A stretch of 64,000 nucleotides of DNA from RHKX01 sp046330285 (GTDB taxonomy: Bacteria; Actinomycetota; Thermoleophilia; Solirubrobacterales; 70-9): positions 399,288 through 463,287 of the forward strand of contig JAXLSX010000002.1 in NCBI GenBank assembly GCA_046330285.1, given 5' to 3'. Position numbers and translations under genes: made by a program. Positions 25,582-34,354 of the stretch are shown here, piece after piece (the stretch's first letter is position 1; every line of letters begins with the position of its first letter). The notes below the pieces were generated by a model. That model saw nothing but the letters and a program-made list of their open reading frames with translations, ran no database searches and was not told where the DNA came from.

Positions 25582-26214
25582 TCAAACCACCTCATCCGCC
25601 GCTCCACGCGGCAATTCGACATCCGCCAGGGGGCTGTAGCGCGGACCCTGGGATCGGAGTTCAGAACGGTAGAGCGCCACCCGGACGGCATCGAACGTAT
25701 GTCCTCCCGTCCCGCCGAAGGGCGCGAGCCCGGCGACGGCGTCCTCGGCGCGCCGTCGCGACGGGTGCCCGCGGATCCGGGCGACGCTGAGGTGCGGGCG
25801 GTATGGACGCCTCTCTTCGAACTTGACGCAGGCCGCGGCCAGCTCGCCGGCGAGGGCCTCCTGCAACGCCACCGCGGCGGCGCTCGCGGCGGTCAGCGCG
25901 ACGACCCGCGGGCGCCGCGGAGGCAACCCGATCGGGACCGGCTCGAGGTGGACCGTGACGGGGCCGGACCCCGCCGTCGCCGCCCGCAACGCGCCCTTGG
26001 AAGCTTCGATCTCGCCCGGCGTGCGATCGCCGAGGTACGCGAGCGTGATGTGAAGGCCCACCCGGTCGAGCGGACGCAACTCGGGGCCGAGTGCCGAGCC
26101 CTGCCAACCGGCGATCGCGTCGACCGTCGGCGGCGGAGGATCGAGCGCGATGAATGCCCGGATCCGTTCCTCCTCCGGGCTTTCCTCGCCTCGCTCCGCC
26201 GCAACCGTCGTCAC
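25582..26214 (-). CDS. thpR: RNA 2',3'-cyclic phosphodiesterase (2H family, LigT-like)
   Basis: A 210-residue protein with the two HxT/S motifs of the 2H phosphoesterase family: His55 in HITLAY and His141 in HLSVAR. ThpR opens 2',3'-cyclic phosphates on RNA ends and was first described as a 2'-5' RNA ligase. GTG 26214 is chosen because TAGCGT lies seven bases upstream, a leaderless promoter for thpR-recA-recX. cinA, thpR and recA often form a competence/repair operon; here a hydrolase gene on the other strand separates cinA. Confidence 0.88.
   Translation of the reverse strand: MTTVAAERGEESPEEERIRAFIALDPPPPTVDAIAGWQGSALGPELRPLDRVGLHITLAYLGDRTPGEIEASKGALRAATAGSGPVTVHLEPVPIGLPPRRPRVVALTAASAAAVALQEALAGELAAACVKFEERRPYRPHLSVARIRGHPSRRRAEDAVAGLAPFGGTGGHTFDAVRVALYRSELRSQGPRYSPLADVELPRGAADEVV
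25666..25705 (-). promoter_or_regulatory. Candidate LexA box and internal promoter for recA
   Basis: CGAACGTATGTCCT (25692-25705, read on the plus strand) fits CGAAC-RNRY-GTTCG at 12 of 14 positions, counting ambiguous bases as matches. On the minus strand a TTCGAT -35 (25690-25695) and TACCGT -10 (25666-25671) are 18 bases apart, so a bound repressor would cover the promoter. It lies inside the 3' end of thpR, about 110 bases upstream of recA. Suggestive, not proven. Confidence 0.4.
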
Positions 26215-26221
26215 CGGCGCG

Positions 26222-26227
26222 ACGCTA
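26222..26227 (-). promoter_or_regulatory. -10 box TAGCGT of thpR-recA-recX
   Basis: TAGCGT, seven bases, then GTG 26214; leaderless layout. Confidence 0.55.
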
Positions 26228-26323
26228 GTGGACTGACCCGCGCGAATGGGAGTCCGGGTGCGCCGCTTCCGCCCGGGTCCGTGACGAACCCGTGGATTCG
26301 CACGACCTGAGACGATCCCCGCG

Positions 26324-27247
26324 ATGGGAGCGAGCAACGACGGGCATCCGCGCCCGATCCCCGGCCTCGACGGCGTCGAGCACGAGTTCCACGACGTCGG
26401 CGGCCTGCGGATGCACGTCGCCGTCGCCGGATCGCCCGACGCCGAGCCGCTCGTGCTCCTCCACGGCTGGCCGCAGCACTGGTACGCCTGGCGGCGTCTG
26501 ATCGGGCCGCTCAGCGAGCACTACCGGGTCATCTGCCCCGATCTCCGCGGCTTCGGCTGGACGGATGCGCCTCGGGGCAAGTACCTGAAGGCTGAGCTCG
26601 CGGCGGACGTCCTCGCACTTCTCGACGTCCTCGGGCTCGAGCGCGTCCGGCTCGCCGGCCACGACTGGGGCGGGTTCACGGGCTTTCTCCTCTGCATCCA
26701 GGCCCCCGAGCGCTTCTCGCACTTCGCCGCCGCCGGGATCGGCCATCCGTGGGTCCAGCGGGAGCACGGGATCGGCGCGGCGCTGAAGCTCGCCCGCCGC
26801 CTCGCCTACATGGTCCTGATCGCTTCGCCCGTGGTCGGCGGCCAGGTCGTCCGCCGGGTACCGGCCTTCACCAGGACGGTCTTCCGGGCGAGCGCGGTCG
26901 ACCCGGACCGGACCTGGAGCGAGGAGGAGCTCGAATCGTTCGTCTCCCAGTGGGCCGAACCCGATCGCGCCGCCGCCTGCGTCGCGCTCTACCGGAGCTT
27001 CCTGACGAAGGAACTGCGCGAGATCGCCTCGGGGGCGTTCGCCGACCGCTTCCTCCCCCAACCGTGCATCCAGTTCGTCGGGGTCGCCGATCCCGTGATC
27101 AGGCCCGATCAGCAGGGCGGCGCCGAGGCGAACGCGCCGAGGATGCGGATGGAGGTCGTGCCCGACGCCGGTCACTGGCTGCCCGAGGAGGCGCCGGAGG
27201 CACTGCTGGAGCCGATGCTGGCTCTCTACGCCGAACCCGCCGCCTAG
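26324..27247 (+). CDS. Alpha/beta hydrolase, epoxide hydrolase/haloalkane dehalogenase-like
   Basis: A 307-residue hydrolase. The HGWPQ oxyanion motif (47-51) and the nucleophile elbow GHDWGG, where Asp114 replaces serine, point to epoxide hydrolases or haloalkane/fluoroacetate dehalogenases. The C-terminal His is in DAGHWLPEE and the acid is likely in GVADPV. A cap domain lies at about 140-230. It acts in the cytosol on a small epoxide or halogenated compound that cannot be named from sequence. It breaks up the cinA-thpR-recA group on the opposite strand. Confidence 0.88.
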   Translation: MGASNDGHPRPIPGLDGVEHEFHDVGGLRMHVAVAGSPDAEPLVLLHGWPQHWYAWRRLIGPLSEHYRVICPDLRGFGWTDAPRGKYLKAELAADVLALLDVLGLERVRLAGHDWGGFTGFLLCIQAPERFSHFAAAGIGHPWVQREHGIGAALKLARRLAYMVLIASPVVGGQVVRRVPAFTRTVFRASAVDPDRTWSEEELESFVSQWAEPDRAAACVALYRSFLTKELREIASGAFADRFLPQPCIQFVGVADPVIRPDQQGGAEANAPRMRMEVVPDAGHWLPEEAPEALLEPMLALYAEPAA

Positions 27248-27261
27248 AGCGGCCAGGGCGC

Positions 27262-28539
27262 CTAGAGCGGCAGGTCCTCGTCGATCAGCAGTCGTCTGAT
27301 CATGTGCATCGCGACGCTGGCCGAGCGGTCGCGGACGTCGTCGCGGCTCCCCGGAAGCTTCGGATCCCGGGCGAGCACGTTGCCGTCGGCATCGGCGACG
27401 CAGATGCAGACGTAGCCGACCGGCTTCTCCTCGGTCCCGCCGCCGGGGCCGGCGACGCCGGTGATCCCGACCCCGAGCGCGGCGCCGAACCGCTCCATGG
27501 CGCCGGTCGCCATGGCGGCCGCGACCTCGGGTGAGACGGCGCCGTGGTTCGCGACCAGCTCCGCGGGAACGCCGAGGAGATCGGTCTTGGCGCTGTCGGA
27601 GTAGGCGACGACGCCGCCCTTGAAGTAGGCCGATGCGCCGGGAAGGTCGGTCAGCCTTGCCGCCAGGAGGCCGCCGGTGCACGATTCGCCGAGGGCGATC
27701 GAGCTACCGGCGAGGAGCCCGGCCACGATCGAGTCGATGCTCTCGCCGCGCTCGGTGTAGATGAAGGGCCCGTGGCGCTCCCGCAGGGCGACGAACAGCG
27801 AGTCGCGGAGCCCGACGTCGGAGTCGCGGAAGCGCACGTCGATCTCGAGCTCCGACCCGCGGCGGAGGCAGGTCGTGATCTCCAGGGGGCTGAGGTCGAT
27901 GTCGCGCTCGATCTCCCGCAGCGTCTTCGCCAGCGTCGACTCGGGGATGCCGAACATCTTCATCGTCTCGGTCTCGTAGCTGTCGGCCCGGGAGAGGACG
28001 TCGGCGACGGGGCCCGCTGACGTTGCGGCCGGCCACATCGCCTGCAGCTCCCGCGGCGGTCCCGGGAGGACGATGACCACGGGCCCCTGCGCTTCGACGA
28101 CGAGGCCGGGAGCGGTGCCGGCGGGATCGAGGGCGATGGCGCCCTCGGGGACCATCGCCTGCTTGCGCGTCCCGTCCCGGAGCCCCTCCGGATCGAACTT
28201 CATGCGGCGCGCGAATCCGGCCACGATCTCCGAGATCCGCTTCTCCATGGCCTCGTCGAGGACCATCTCCCGCCCGGCGAAGGCGGCGACGATCTCGGCG
28301 GTCAGGTCGTCGGCGGTGGGACCGAGCCCGCCGGTGGTGACGATCAGGTCGAGGCCGGCGCCGCGCAGGTGCTCGAGGGCACCCCGCAGGTCCTCGGGGC
28401 GGTCGCCGACGCAGACGATCTCCGCGACCTCGCAGCCCAGCTCGCCCAACCGCTCCGAGACCCACGGCCCGTTGCGGTCGGTGACCCGTCCGGTCAGCAC
28501 CTCGGTGCCGGTCACGACGATGCCCGCGCGGACGCTCAT
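27262..28539 (-). CDS. cinA: CinA: competence/damage-inducible protein with NMN deamidase domain
   Basis: A 425-residue protein. The N-terminal MoeA/MogA-like domain (1-170, with TGTEVLTGRV and TTGGLGPTADDLT) is an ADP-ribose pyrophosphatase in characterised members; the C-terminal domain (about 265-420, GESCTGGLLAARLT and GVGITGVAGPGGG) is a nicotinamide mononucleotide deamidase for NAD salvage. Starts within the rodZ stop (four-base overlap), so it belongs to the ftsK-rodZ-cinA unit. Confidence 0.95.
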   Translation of the reverse strand: MSVRAGIVVTGTEVLTGRVTDRNGPWVSERLGELGCEVAEIVCVGDRPEDLRGALEHLRGAGLDLIVTTGGLGPTADDLTAEIVAAFAGREMVLDEAMEKRISEIVAGFARRMKFDPEGLRDGTRKQAMVPEGAIALDPAGTAPGLVVEAQGPVVIVLPGPPRELQAMWPAATSAGPVADVLSRADSYETETMKMFGIPESTLAKTLREIERDIDLSPLEITTCLRRGSELEIDVRFRDSDVGLRDSLFVALRERHGPFIYTERGESIDSIVAGLLAGSSIALGESCTGGLLAARLTDLPGASAYFKGGVVAYSDSAKTDLLGVPAELVANHGAVSPEVAAAMATGAMERFGAALGVGITGVAGPGGGTEEKPVGYVCICVADADGNVLARDPKLPGSRDDVRDRSASVAMHMIRRLLIDEDLPL

Positions 28540-29330
28540 GGGCAGTCCGGCCCCGCGTAGGTGACCTCGCGGATCCCGTCCGCGTCGGCCTCGTAGGTGG
28601 CGTCGTCGCCCGGCTCGAGCTTCTCTTCGTCGCCGCCGGCGTCGACCTTCACCGAGCCACCGCCGATCAGGTCGAGCCGGTAGCTCTTCTCGCCTGTGAA
28701 CTGTTCGGTCGCGCCGACCGCGAGGACCTGGGAGTCGATCAGGGCCTCGCCGCCGCCGACGAGACAGATCCGCGTCGAGGCCAGCGGCTCGATGCTGAAG
28801 TCGATCGGCTTCGACGAGGACTTGTCCGGCTTCGAGACCTGCTTGGAGGCCTTCGCCTTGCCCTTCCCCGCGGGCTTCTGACCGGACGGGCTCTCGTCGT
28901 CACCGCCGGATGTGAGGCCGATGATCGCGAGCACGATCAGCAGGATGACGACCCCGGCCCCGATCGCGACGATCGGTCCGCTGCGCGACGGCGGCCGCGA
29001 CCCCGGAGCACGGCGGCTCCCGTTCGCCCGGCGGTTGCGGATGACCGGTTCGGGCGGGGCTGCGCTCGCGGGCTCCTCGAAGCTGCGGCGGTAGCGATCG
29101 GCGAGGGCCTCACCGTCGAGTCCGAGGATCTGCCCGTAGGTCCGGAGGAAGCCGCGGACGTATGCCGGCGCCGGCAGGACCTCCCAATCCTCGGCCTCGA
29201 GGGCGCGGAGGTAACGGGTCCGGATCTTCGTCCGGTCCTCGGCCTCCTTGATGTCCATGCCGAGGCGCCGCCGCGCGTCCTTCAACGTCGCGCCGATGCC
29301 AGGTGCCTGCTGCTGGTCGTAACGGCTCAT
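28536..29330 (-). CDS. RodZ-like helix-turn-helix membrane protein
   Basis: A 264-residue protein. Residues 9-85 form the RodZ-type HTH (LKDARRRLGMDIKEAEDRTKIRTRYL), followed by a basic Arg/Pro-rich linker, one membrane segment (about 127-146), a Lys/Ser/Pro-rich stretch and a C-terminal DUF4115 domain outside the membrane. RodZ links MreB to the elongation machinery in rods; in cells without MreB it serves as a divisome or DNA-linked membrane protein. Lies between ftsK and cinA. Confidence 0.88.
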   Translation of the reverse strand: MSRYDQQQAPGIGATLKDARRRLGMDIKEAEDRTKIRTRYLRALEAEDWEVLPAPAYVRGFLRTYGQILGLDGEALADRYRRSFEEPASAAPPEPVIRNRRANGSRRAPGSRPPSRSGPIVAIGAGVVILLIVLAIIGLTSGGDDESPSGQKPAGKGKAKASKQVSKPDKSSSKPIDFSIEPLASTRICLVGGGEALIDSQVLAVGATEQFTGEKSYRLDLIGGGSVKVDAGGDEEKLEPGDDATYEADADGIREVTYAGPDCP

Positions 29331-29391
29331 CGGCCGCCCAGTATTGCGAGGTGCGGGACCCGGGACAGTGTGCCCGCAGCGGGCTGAATGA

Positions 29392-31893
29392 TCAGCCCTG
29401 GACGGTCTCTAGCCCGGCGCCCTCGGTGGCCGGTCCGCCTCCGGCCTCCCCGCCCCCGGCGAGGATGCGCGGGATGTCGGCATGGCCGATCAGGACCTGG
29501 CGCGGCTTCGAGCCCTCGTAGCCGGAGATGACGCCGCGGCGCTCGAGCATGTCGATCAGACGCCCGGCACGGGTGTAGCCGACCCGGAGCCGGCGCTGGA
29601 TCATCGACACGGACGCGGTCTCGGTCTCGACGCAGATCCGGATCGCGTCCTCGAGGAGGTCGTCCTCGTCGGGCGAGAACTCGCCGCCGCCGTCTCCGTC
29701 GACGTCGACGGGCGGCTTCTCGGCGATCAGGTCGACGTCGAAGTTCGGTTCGCCCTGCTTCGACCAGAAGGAGACGACGCGCGCGATCTCCTCCTCAGTG
29801 ACGAACGCACCCTGGACCCGCTGCAGCTTCGAGGAGCCGACCGGCCGGAACAACATGTCGCCCTGGCCGAGCAGCGACTCGGCACCGCCCTGGTCGAGGA
29901 TGACCCGCGAGTCGACCTGGGAGGCGACGGCGAACCCGATCCGGGCCGGGATGTTGACCTTGATCGTGCCGGTGATGACGTCGGTCGAGGGCCGCTGCGT
30001 CGCGAGCAGCAGGTGGATGCCGACGGCTCGCGACTTCTGCGCCAGGCGGATGATCGAGTCCTCGACCTCGCCGGGCGCGACCATCATCAGGTCGGCGAGC
30101 TCGTCGATCACGCAGAGGATGTGTGGGAGCGGCGCCTCGCCGGCCTTGACGCGGATCTTGTTGAGCTCCTCGAGGTTGCGGCCGCGGGCCTTGCCCATGA
30201 CCGTGTAGCGCTCCTCCATCTCGGCGACGAGGTTCTCGAGCACGTTCGAGGCGACCCGCGCGTTGGTCACGACCGGCGTCAGCAGGTGCGGAACGGAGTC
30301 GTAGTGGTTGAGCTCGACCTGCTTCGGGTCGACGAGGACGAGGCGGAGCTCGTTCGGCGAGGCGTGCAGGAGCATCGAGGTCAGGATCGCGTTGACGGAT
30401 CCCGACTTGCCCGAGCCGGTCGTACCGGCGACGAGTACGTGCGGCATCTTCGCCAGGTCCATCGACACCGCCTGTCCGGAGATGTCCTTGCCGAGCCAGG
30501 AGAGCAGCGGCGAGGCCCCGTCGGGGCGGCCCTGGTAGATGTCGCCGAGGCGGACCATCTTCCGGCGCGAGTTCGGCACCTCGACCCCGACGGCCTTCTT
30601 ACCCGGAATCGGCGCGAGGATGCGGATGTCGGTCGAGGCGAGCGCGTAGGCGAGGTCGTCCTTGAGCTGGGAGATCTTGCCGACCTTCGTTCCCGGCGCG
30701 AGCTGGAGCTCGTAACGGCTGACGTGCGGCCCCGTGACGGTGCCGATCAGCTTCGCCTCGATCTTGAAGTGGCTGAGGACCTCGAGCAGGGCCCGTGCGG
30801 TCTTCTCCATCTCGCGGCGGTCGGGACCGCGATCGCCGGCTTCACTGCCGCGGCGCAGCAGCTTCGCAGGGGGATTGCGGTAGTCGATCTCCTCGGACTC
30901 GGTTATGCCGCCGCGCTTGGCGCCCTGCGGCGTCCGCTTGATCTCGATCTCCTCCGCGGCGGCGTCGGCCTCAGCTGCAGCCGGGGCGACCACCGGCTCG
31001 GGCTCGGGCTCATCCTCGCCCTCGACGTAGCCGTCGTCGTCGAAGTCGTAGTCGCCGGGCGCCTCTGCGTCTTCGGTGTCCTCGGGCGCGTCGCCCTCGG
31101 CGTCGATGTCGAACTCGTCGGTCTCGTCCTCGTTGCCGAGCGGGACCGTCATCGCGCCGACGACGATCTCGTCGTCCTCGGGGTAGTGCTCGGTCGTCCA
31201 GCCGTCACCCACGTTCTGACCGGAGCGGTCGCGGCGGGCGCGGACCGAGCGCGCCATCTCGCCGGTGGCGTGGCCTGCCCGGCCTGCCGCCTCGGCGCCG
31301 GAGCCGATCAGGCCGACGAGCGGGCGGCCGCTGAGCAGCAGGATCCCGCTGAGGATCATCAGCACGGCGATGATGTGGGCGCCGACCGTCTGGAACAGGG
31401 TCGTCGAAGCCCAGTACAGGGCCTCGCCGAGGACCCCGCCGTGAGCAGTGAAGAAGTCGGGGACGAAGACGTCGGTGCGAGCGGGCTGGTCGGGGCCGAG
31501 CCCGGCGGTTCCGGCCGCGAAGGCGAGCAGCAGTCCCGCAACGAGGAGGATCGCGCCGGCGTTGATCGTTCCGGAGACGCTGAGCAGCGGCCTCATCACC
31601 AGCGCGAGGCCGCAGCCCGCGAGGAGCATCGGGACCGCGTACGCGACTGCCCCGCCGGTCCAGGTCAGGGCGACCTCGAGGCCGGATCCGCCGAGTCCGC
31701 CGTTCCAGCCGGCGTAGAGCACGAAGCCGAGGTAGAGGGCCGCCGCGAGCAGCCCGAGGCCGATCAGGTCGAGGTGATGCTGCTCGAGCTCGCGCGGCGC
31801 GGCAGGGGTTTTGCGCGCAACCGGCTTCTTGCCTCGCTTGGCAGAGGCCTTGGTGCTGCGCGCCTTCGGTCGCAGGGATCGCTTCTTTGACAT
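29392..31893 (-). CDS. ftsK: DNA translocase FtsK/SpoIIIE
   Basis: An 833-residue translocase that pumps chromosomal DNA through the septum. Four hydrophobic segments lie within about residues 45-200, then an acidic linker (Asp/Glu-rich, about 240-310), the alpha/beta motor with Walker A AGTTGSGKS and the DELADLMM Walker B, and a gamma winged helix (about 755-815) that reads polar DNA sequences. ATG 31893 has a good ribosome binding site (GAAGGGGG); the frame open upstream is a shadow. First gene of ftsK-rodZ-cinA. Confidence 0.95.
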   Translation of the reverse strand: MSKKRSLRPKARSTKASAKRGKKPVARKTPAAPRELEQHHLDLIGLGLLAAALYLGFVLYAGWNGGLGGSGLEVALTWTGGAVAYAVPMLLAGCGLALVMRPLLSVSGTINAGAILLVAGLLLAFAAGTAGLGPDQPARTDVFVPDFFTAHGGVLGEALYWASTTLFQTVGAHIIAVLMILSGILLLSGRPLVGLIGSGAEAAGRAGHATGEMARSVRARRDRSGQNVGDGWTTEHYPEDDEIVVGAMTVPLGNEDETDEFDIDAEGDAPEDTEDAEAPGDYDFDDDGYVEGEDEPEPEPVVAPAAAEADAAAEEIEIKRTPQGAKRGGITESEEIDYRNPPAKLLRRGSEAGDRGPDRREMEKTARALLEVLSHFKIEAKLIGTVTGPHVSRYELQLAPGTKVGKISQLKDDLAYALASTDIRILAPIPGKKAVGVEVPNSRRKMVRLGDIYQGRPDGASPLLSWLGKDISGQAVSMDLAKMPHVLVAGTTGSGKSGSVNAILTSMLLHASPNELRLVLVDPKQVELNHYDSVPHLLTPVVTNARVASNVLENLVAEMEERYTVMGKARGRNLEELNKIRVKAGEAPLPHILCVIDELADLMMVAPGEVEDSIIRLAQKSRAVGIHLLLATQRPSTDVITGTIKVNIPARIGFAVASQVDSRVILDQGGAESLLGQGDMLFRPVGSSKLQRVQGAFVTEEEIARVVSFWSKQGEPNFDVDLIAEKPPVDVDGDGGGEFSPDEDDLLEDAIRICVETETASVSMIQRRLRVGYTRAGRLIDMLERRGVISGYEGSKPRQVLIGHADIPRILAGGGEAGGGPATEGAGLETVQG

Positions 31894-32019
31894 CTGGCGA
31901 CCCCCTTCGACGCCTCCGCCCCGTCCCCTGCGCCGCGCGGTGGCTTCCGGCCCTCCCCCGCCCCGGATGTGCGATTGCGTGATTCGCCCGGACCCGGCGG
32001 GGCCGCCCACGCCGGTCTT

Positions 32020-32025
32020 TAGAAT
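32020..32025 (+). promoter_or_regulatory. -10 box TAGAAT of the two-component operon
   Basis: TAGAAT, seven bases, then GTG 32033. Leaderless layout; decides the start of the response regulator over ATG 32054. Confidence 0.6.
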
Positions 32026-32032
32026 CGGGCGC

Positions 32033-32722
32033 GTGAGCGACGCCGACAACCTCATGGGCCGCGTTCTCGTCGTCGAGGACGACGAGGACATCGCCGACGT
32101 CCTTCGCCGGTCGCTGCGCCAAGAAGGCCACGAGGTCCGGACCGCCGGCGACGGCGAGGAGGCCCTCGCGATGGCCGCGGAGTTCGTCCCCGACCTGGTA
32201 ATCCTCGACCTCGGGCTGCCGAAGCTCGACGGCGTTGAGGTCTGCCGGAAGCTGCGGGCCGCCGGCGACGTCCCGATCCTGATCCTGACGGCGCGCACCG
32301 ACACCGGCGACCGGGTCGAGGGCCTCGATGCCGGCGCCGACGACTATCTCGTCAAGCCGTTCGAACGGGCTGAGCTGCTCGCCCGGCTCCGGGCGCTGCT
32401 GCGCCGCCGCCCGCCCCGCGGAACGGCGTCGCTGACCGTGGGCGACCTGGTTCTGAATCCGGGGACCAGAGAGGTGACGCGCGGGGAGCGCGTCGTCGAT
32501 CTGACCAACCGCGAGTTCGAGCTGCTCGAGTTCCTGATGCGGAACGAGCGTCTCGTGATCTCGCGCGAGCGCCTGCTCGAGGAGGTCTGGGGCTACGACC
32601 CTACCTCGATGACGAACACGATCGACGTGTTCATCAGCAACCTCAGGCGCAAGCTCGAGGAGGGAGGAGAGGAACGGATCCTGCACACCAAGCGGGGTGC
32701 CGGCTACGTGGTCAGAACGTGA
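32033..32722 (+). CDS. OmpR-family response regulator
   Basis: A 229-residue regulator. The receiver domain has the acidic pair (VVEDDED), phospho-acceptor Asp59 (VILDLGLP) and the conserved Lys in DYLVKPFE; the C-terminal winged helix (about 133-228) ends with TKRGAGYVVRT. It resembles MtrA/PrrA-type actinobacterial regulators but I do not assign an orthologue. The histidine kinase follows four bases after its stop. Confidence 0.93.
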   Translation: MSDADNLMGRVLVVEDDEDIADVLRRSLRQEGHEVRTAGDGEEALAMAAEFVPDLVILDLGLPKLDGVEVCRKLRAAGDVPILILTARTDTGDRVEGLDAGADDYLVKPFERAELLARLRALLRRRPPRGTASLTVGDLVLNPGTREVTRGERVVDLTNREFELLEFLMRNERLVISRERLLEEVWGYDPTSMTNTIDVFISNLRRKLEEGGEERILHTKRGAGYVVRT

Positions 32723-32726
32723 GCCG

Positions 32727-34175
32727 ATGAACCCGCTGCAGGGTCTCAAGAGCCTCTACGCCCGCTCCCGCAGGCTCCCGGTCCGGATCCGGATCGCGAT
32801 CGTCTCGGCGGCGCTGACGGCGATCATCCTGATTGGCTTCGCCCTCGTCGTCGGGCGAATGGTCACCGACAGGCTTCACACCGACTTCGAGAACGAGCTT
32901 CAGGGCGTGGCGGCCCAGCTCGCGAACAGCATCGAGTTCAATGCCGGCGGCCAGCCCAGCGCCACGGGGATCGAACAATCGGCTCTCGCAACCGACGCGA
33001 GGATTCAGATCGTCAATGGCTCGGGCACCGTTCTCGTGGGCTCCTCCACCCCCGCCTTCCCGCCCCCCGACACCTCTCGCGTCGTCGCGTCGGGGGCGCT
33101 GCAGGTCGCGACGGCGCAGATCTTCGCCAACCAGGGGCTCGTGCCCGGCACCTACTACGTCCAGTACGCGCGGCCCGAGTCCGCCATCGACGAGACGATC
33201 GGCCGGCTCTGGCTGTTCCTCGCCGGTGGCGTCGCGATCGGGACGCTGCTCGCCGGCGCGGCCGGGATGGCGGTCGCCAACCGGGCGATGCGGCCGATCG
33301 CGGCGCTGACGGCGGCCGCGAGCGACATCGCGGCGACCCGCGACACCTCGCGGCGGATCCCGGAGCCCAAGAGCGACGACGAGGTCGCCGAGCTCGCGCG
33401 GACGCTGGATCAGATGCTGCGCGAGCTCGACGCCTCCCGGTCGGAGACCGAGGCCGCGATGAAGCGGCAGCGGGAGTTCGTCGCCGACGCGTCCCACGAG
33501 CTCCGGACGCCGCTGACGAGCATCCTCGCGAACCTCGAGCTCCTCGAGCAATCGCTCGAGACCGACCCGGACGCGGACGACGACGCCGCGGCCGTGGCGT
33601 CCGCGCTGCGCAGCTCGAAGCGGATGAACCGCCTCGTCGGCGACCTCCTCCTGCTTGCGCGGGCCGACGCCGGCCGCGCCGGGGCCCGGGTGGACTGCGA
33701 TCTCGCGATGGTCGCCGCCGAGGCGCTGGAGGAGGTCTCCCCCGTCTCCGATGGCCATGCGTTCGAAGCTCAGCTCGACCACGCCGCACCGGTCACCGGC
33801 AACCCGGACGAGCTCCACCGGATGATCCTCAACCTGCTCGAGAACTCGATCCGGCACACACCGACGGGTACGACCGTCCGCGTCGAGCTCGCCGAGGACG
33901 GCGGCCAGGCGCTGCTCACCGTCCGCGACGACGGACCCGGCCTGCCGCCGGGCAAGGAGTCCCAGGTCTTCGAGCGGTTCGTCCGGGGCGAGGGCCCGGC
34001 CGACCGCAGCTCCCGCAACGGAACCGGAACCGGACTCGGCCTCTCGATCGTCCGCGCCGTCGCCGTCGCCCATGGCGGCACGGTCCGCGCGGTCAACGGC
34101 GAGGACGGCGGGGCCCGCTTCGAGATCCGCCTGCCGCTCAGCCCGCGGGCCGCAGAGGCCCCCGCAGAAGTTTGA
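32727..34175 (+). CDS. Sensor histidine kinase (HAMP-HisKA-HATPase)
   Basis: A 482-residue membrane kinase. Membrane segments at about 25-48 and 160-185 flank an extracellular sensor of about 115 residues; then HAMP, the HisKA box with His257 (DASHELRTPLTSI), and the ATPase with N box (NLLENSIRHT), DDGPGLP and GTGLGLSIV. It is partnered with the response regulator just upstream. The signal is unknown. A terminator lies about 140 bases after the stop. Confidence 0.94.
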   Translation: MNPLQGLKSLYARSRRLPVRIRIAIVSAALTAIILIGFALVVGRMVTDRLHTDFENELQGVAAQLANSIEFNAGGQPSATGIEQSALATDARIQIVNGSGTVLVGSSTPAFPPPDTSRVVASGALQVATAQIFANQGLVPGTYYVQYARPESAIDETIGRLWLFLAGGVAIGTLLAGAAGMAVANRAMRPIAALTAAASDIAATRDTSRRIPEPKSDDEVAELARTLDQMLRELDASRSETEAAMKRQREFVADASHELRTPLTSILANLELLEQSLETDPDADDDAAAVASALRSSKRMNRLVGDLLLLARADAGRAGARVDCDLAMVAAEALEEVSPVSDGHAFEAQLDHAAPVTGNPDELHRMILNLLENSIRHTPTGTTVRVELAEDGGQALLTVRDDGPGLPPGKESQVFERFVRGEGPADRSSRNGTGTGLGLSIVRAVAVAHGGTVRAVNGEDGGARFEIRLPLSPRAAEAPAEV

Positions 34176-34311
34176 GCGAACTCTTTACCTCGCTTGAGTG
34201 CGTCTTTAAGCCCGGGCCGCAGTATTCCCCGCGGACGAGACAACAGCCGCTCCGGTCCTCCCCCAAAATCGACCGCAGCGGCACCTGATTGGCCAGCCTG
34301 AGCCAATTGCA
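34176..34311 (+). ncRNA. Candidate structured RNA or 3' UTR downstream of the histidine kinase
   Basis: No gene is visible in this stretch. Between 34217 and 34311 there are three short stem-loops: CCGC/GCGG (34217-34234), GCCGCT/AGCGGC (34246-34282) and ATTGGC/GCCAAT with an eight-base loop (34288-34307), and the terminator follows at once. This could be an independent small RNA or a structured 3' UTR. I found no convincing promoter of its own. Confidence 0.35.
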
Positions 34312-34354
34312 AGCCCGCCGGATCTCCCTCCCTGATCCGGCGGGCTCATCTTTT
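34312..34354 (+). terminator. Rho-independent terminator
   Basis: A 13-base-pair stem (AGCCCGCCGGATC with GATCCGGCGGGCT, nine-base loop) at 34312-34346, followed by CATCTTTT. It ends the two-component transcript or the RNA candidate upstream. Confidence 0.85.

Noticed and set aside
29482..31890. A plus-strand open frame of about 800 codons opposite ftsK
   Set aside because: It is the GC-driven mirror of ftsK: low-complexity Arg/Asp/Val/Leu text with no domain, while the minus strand encodes a full FtsK.
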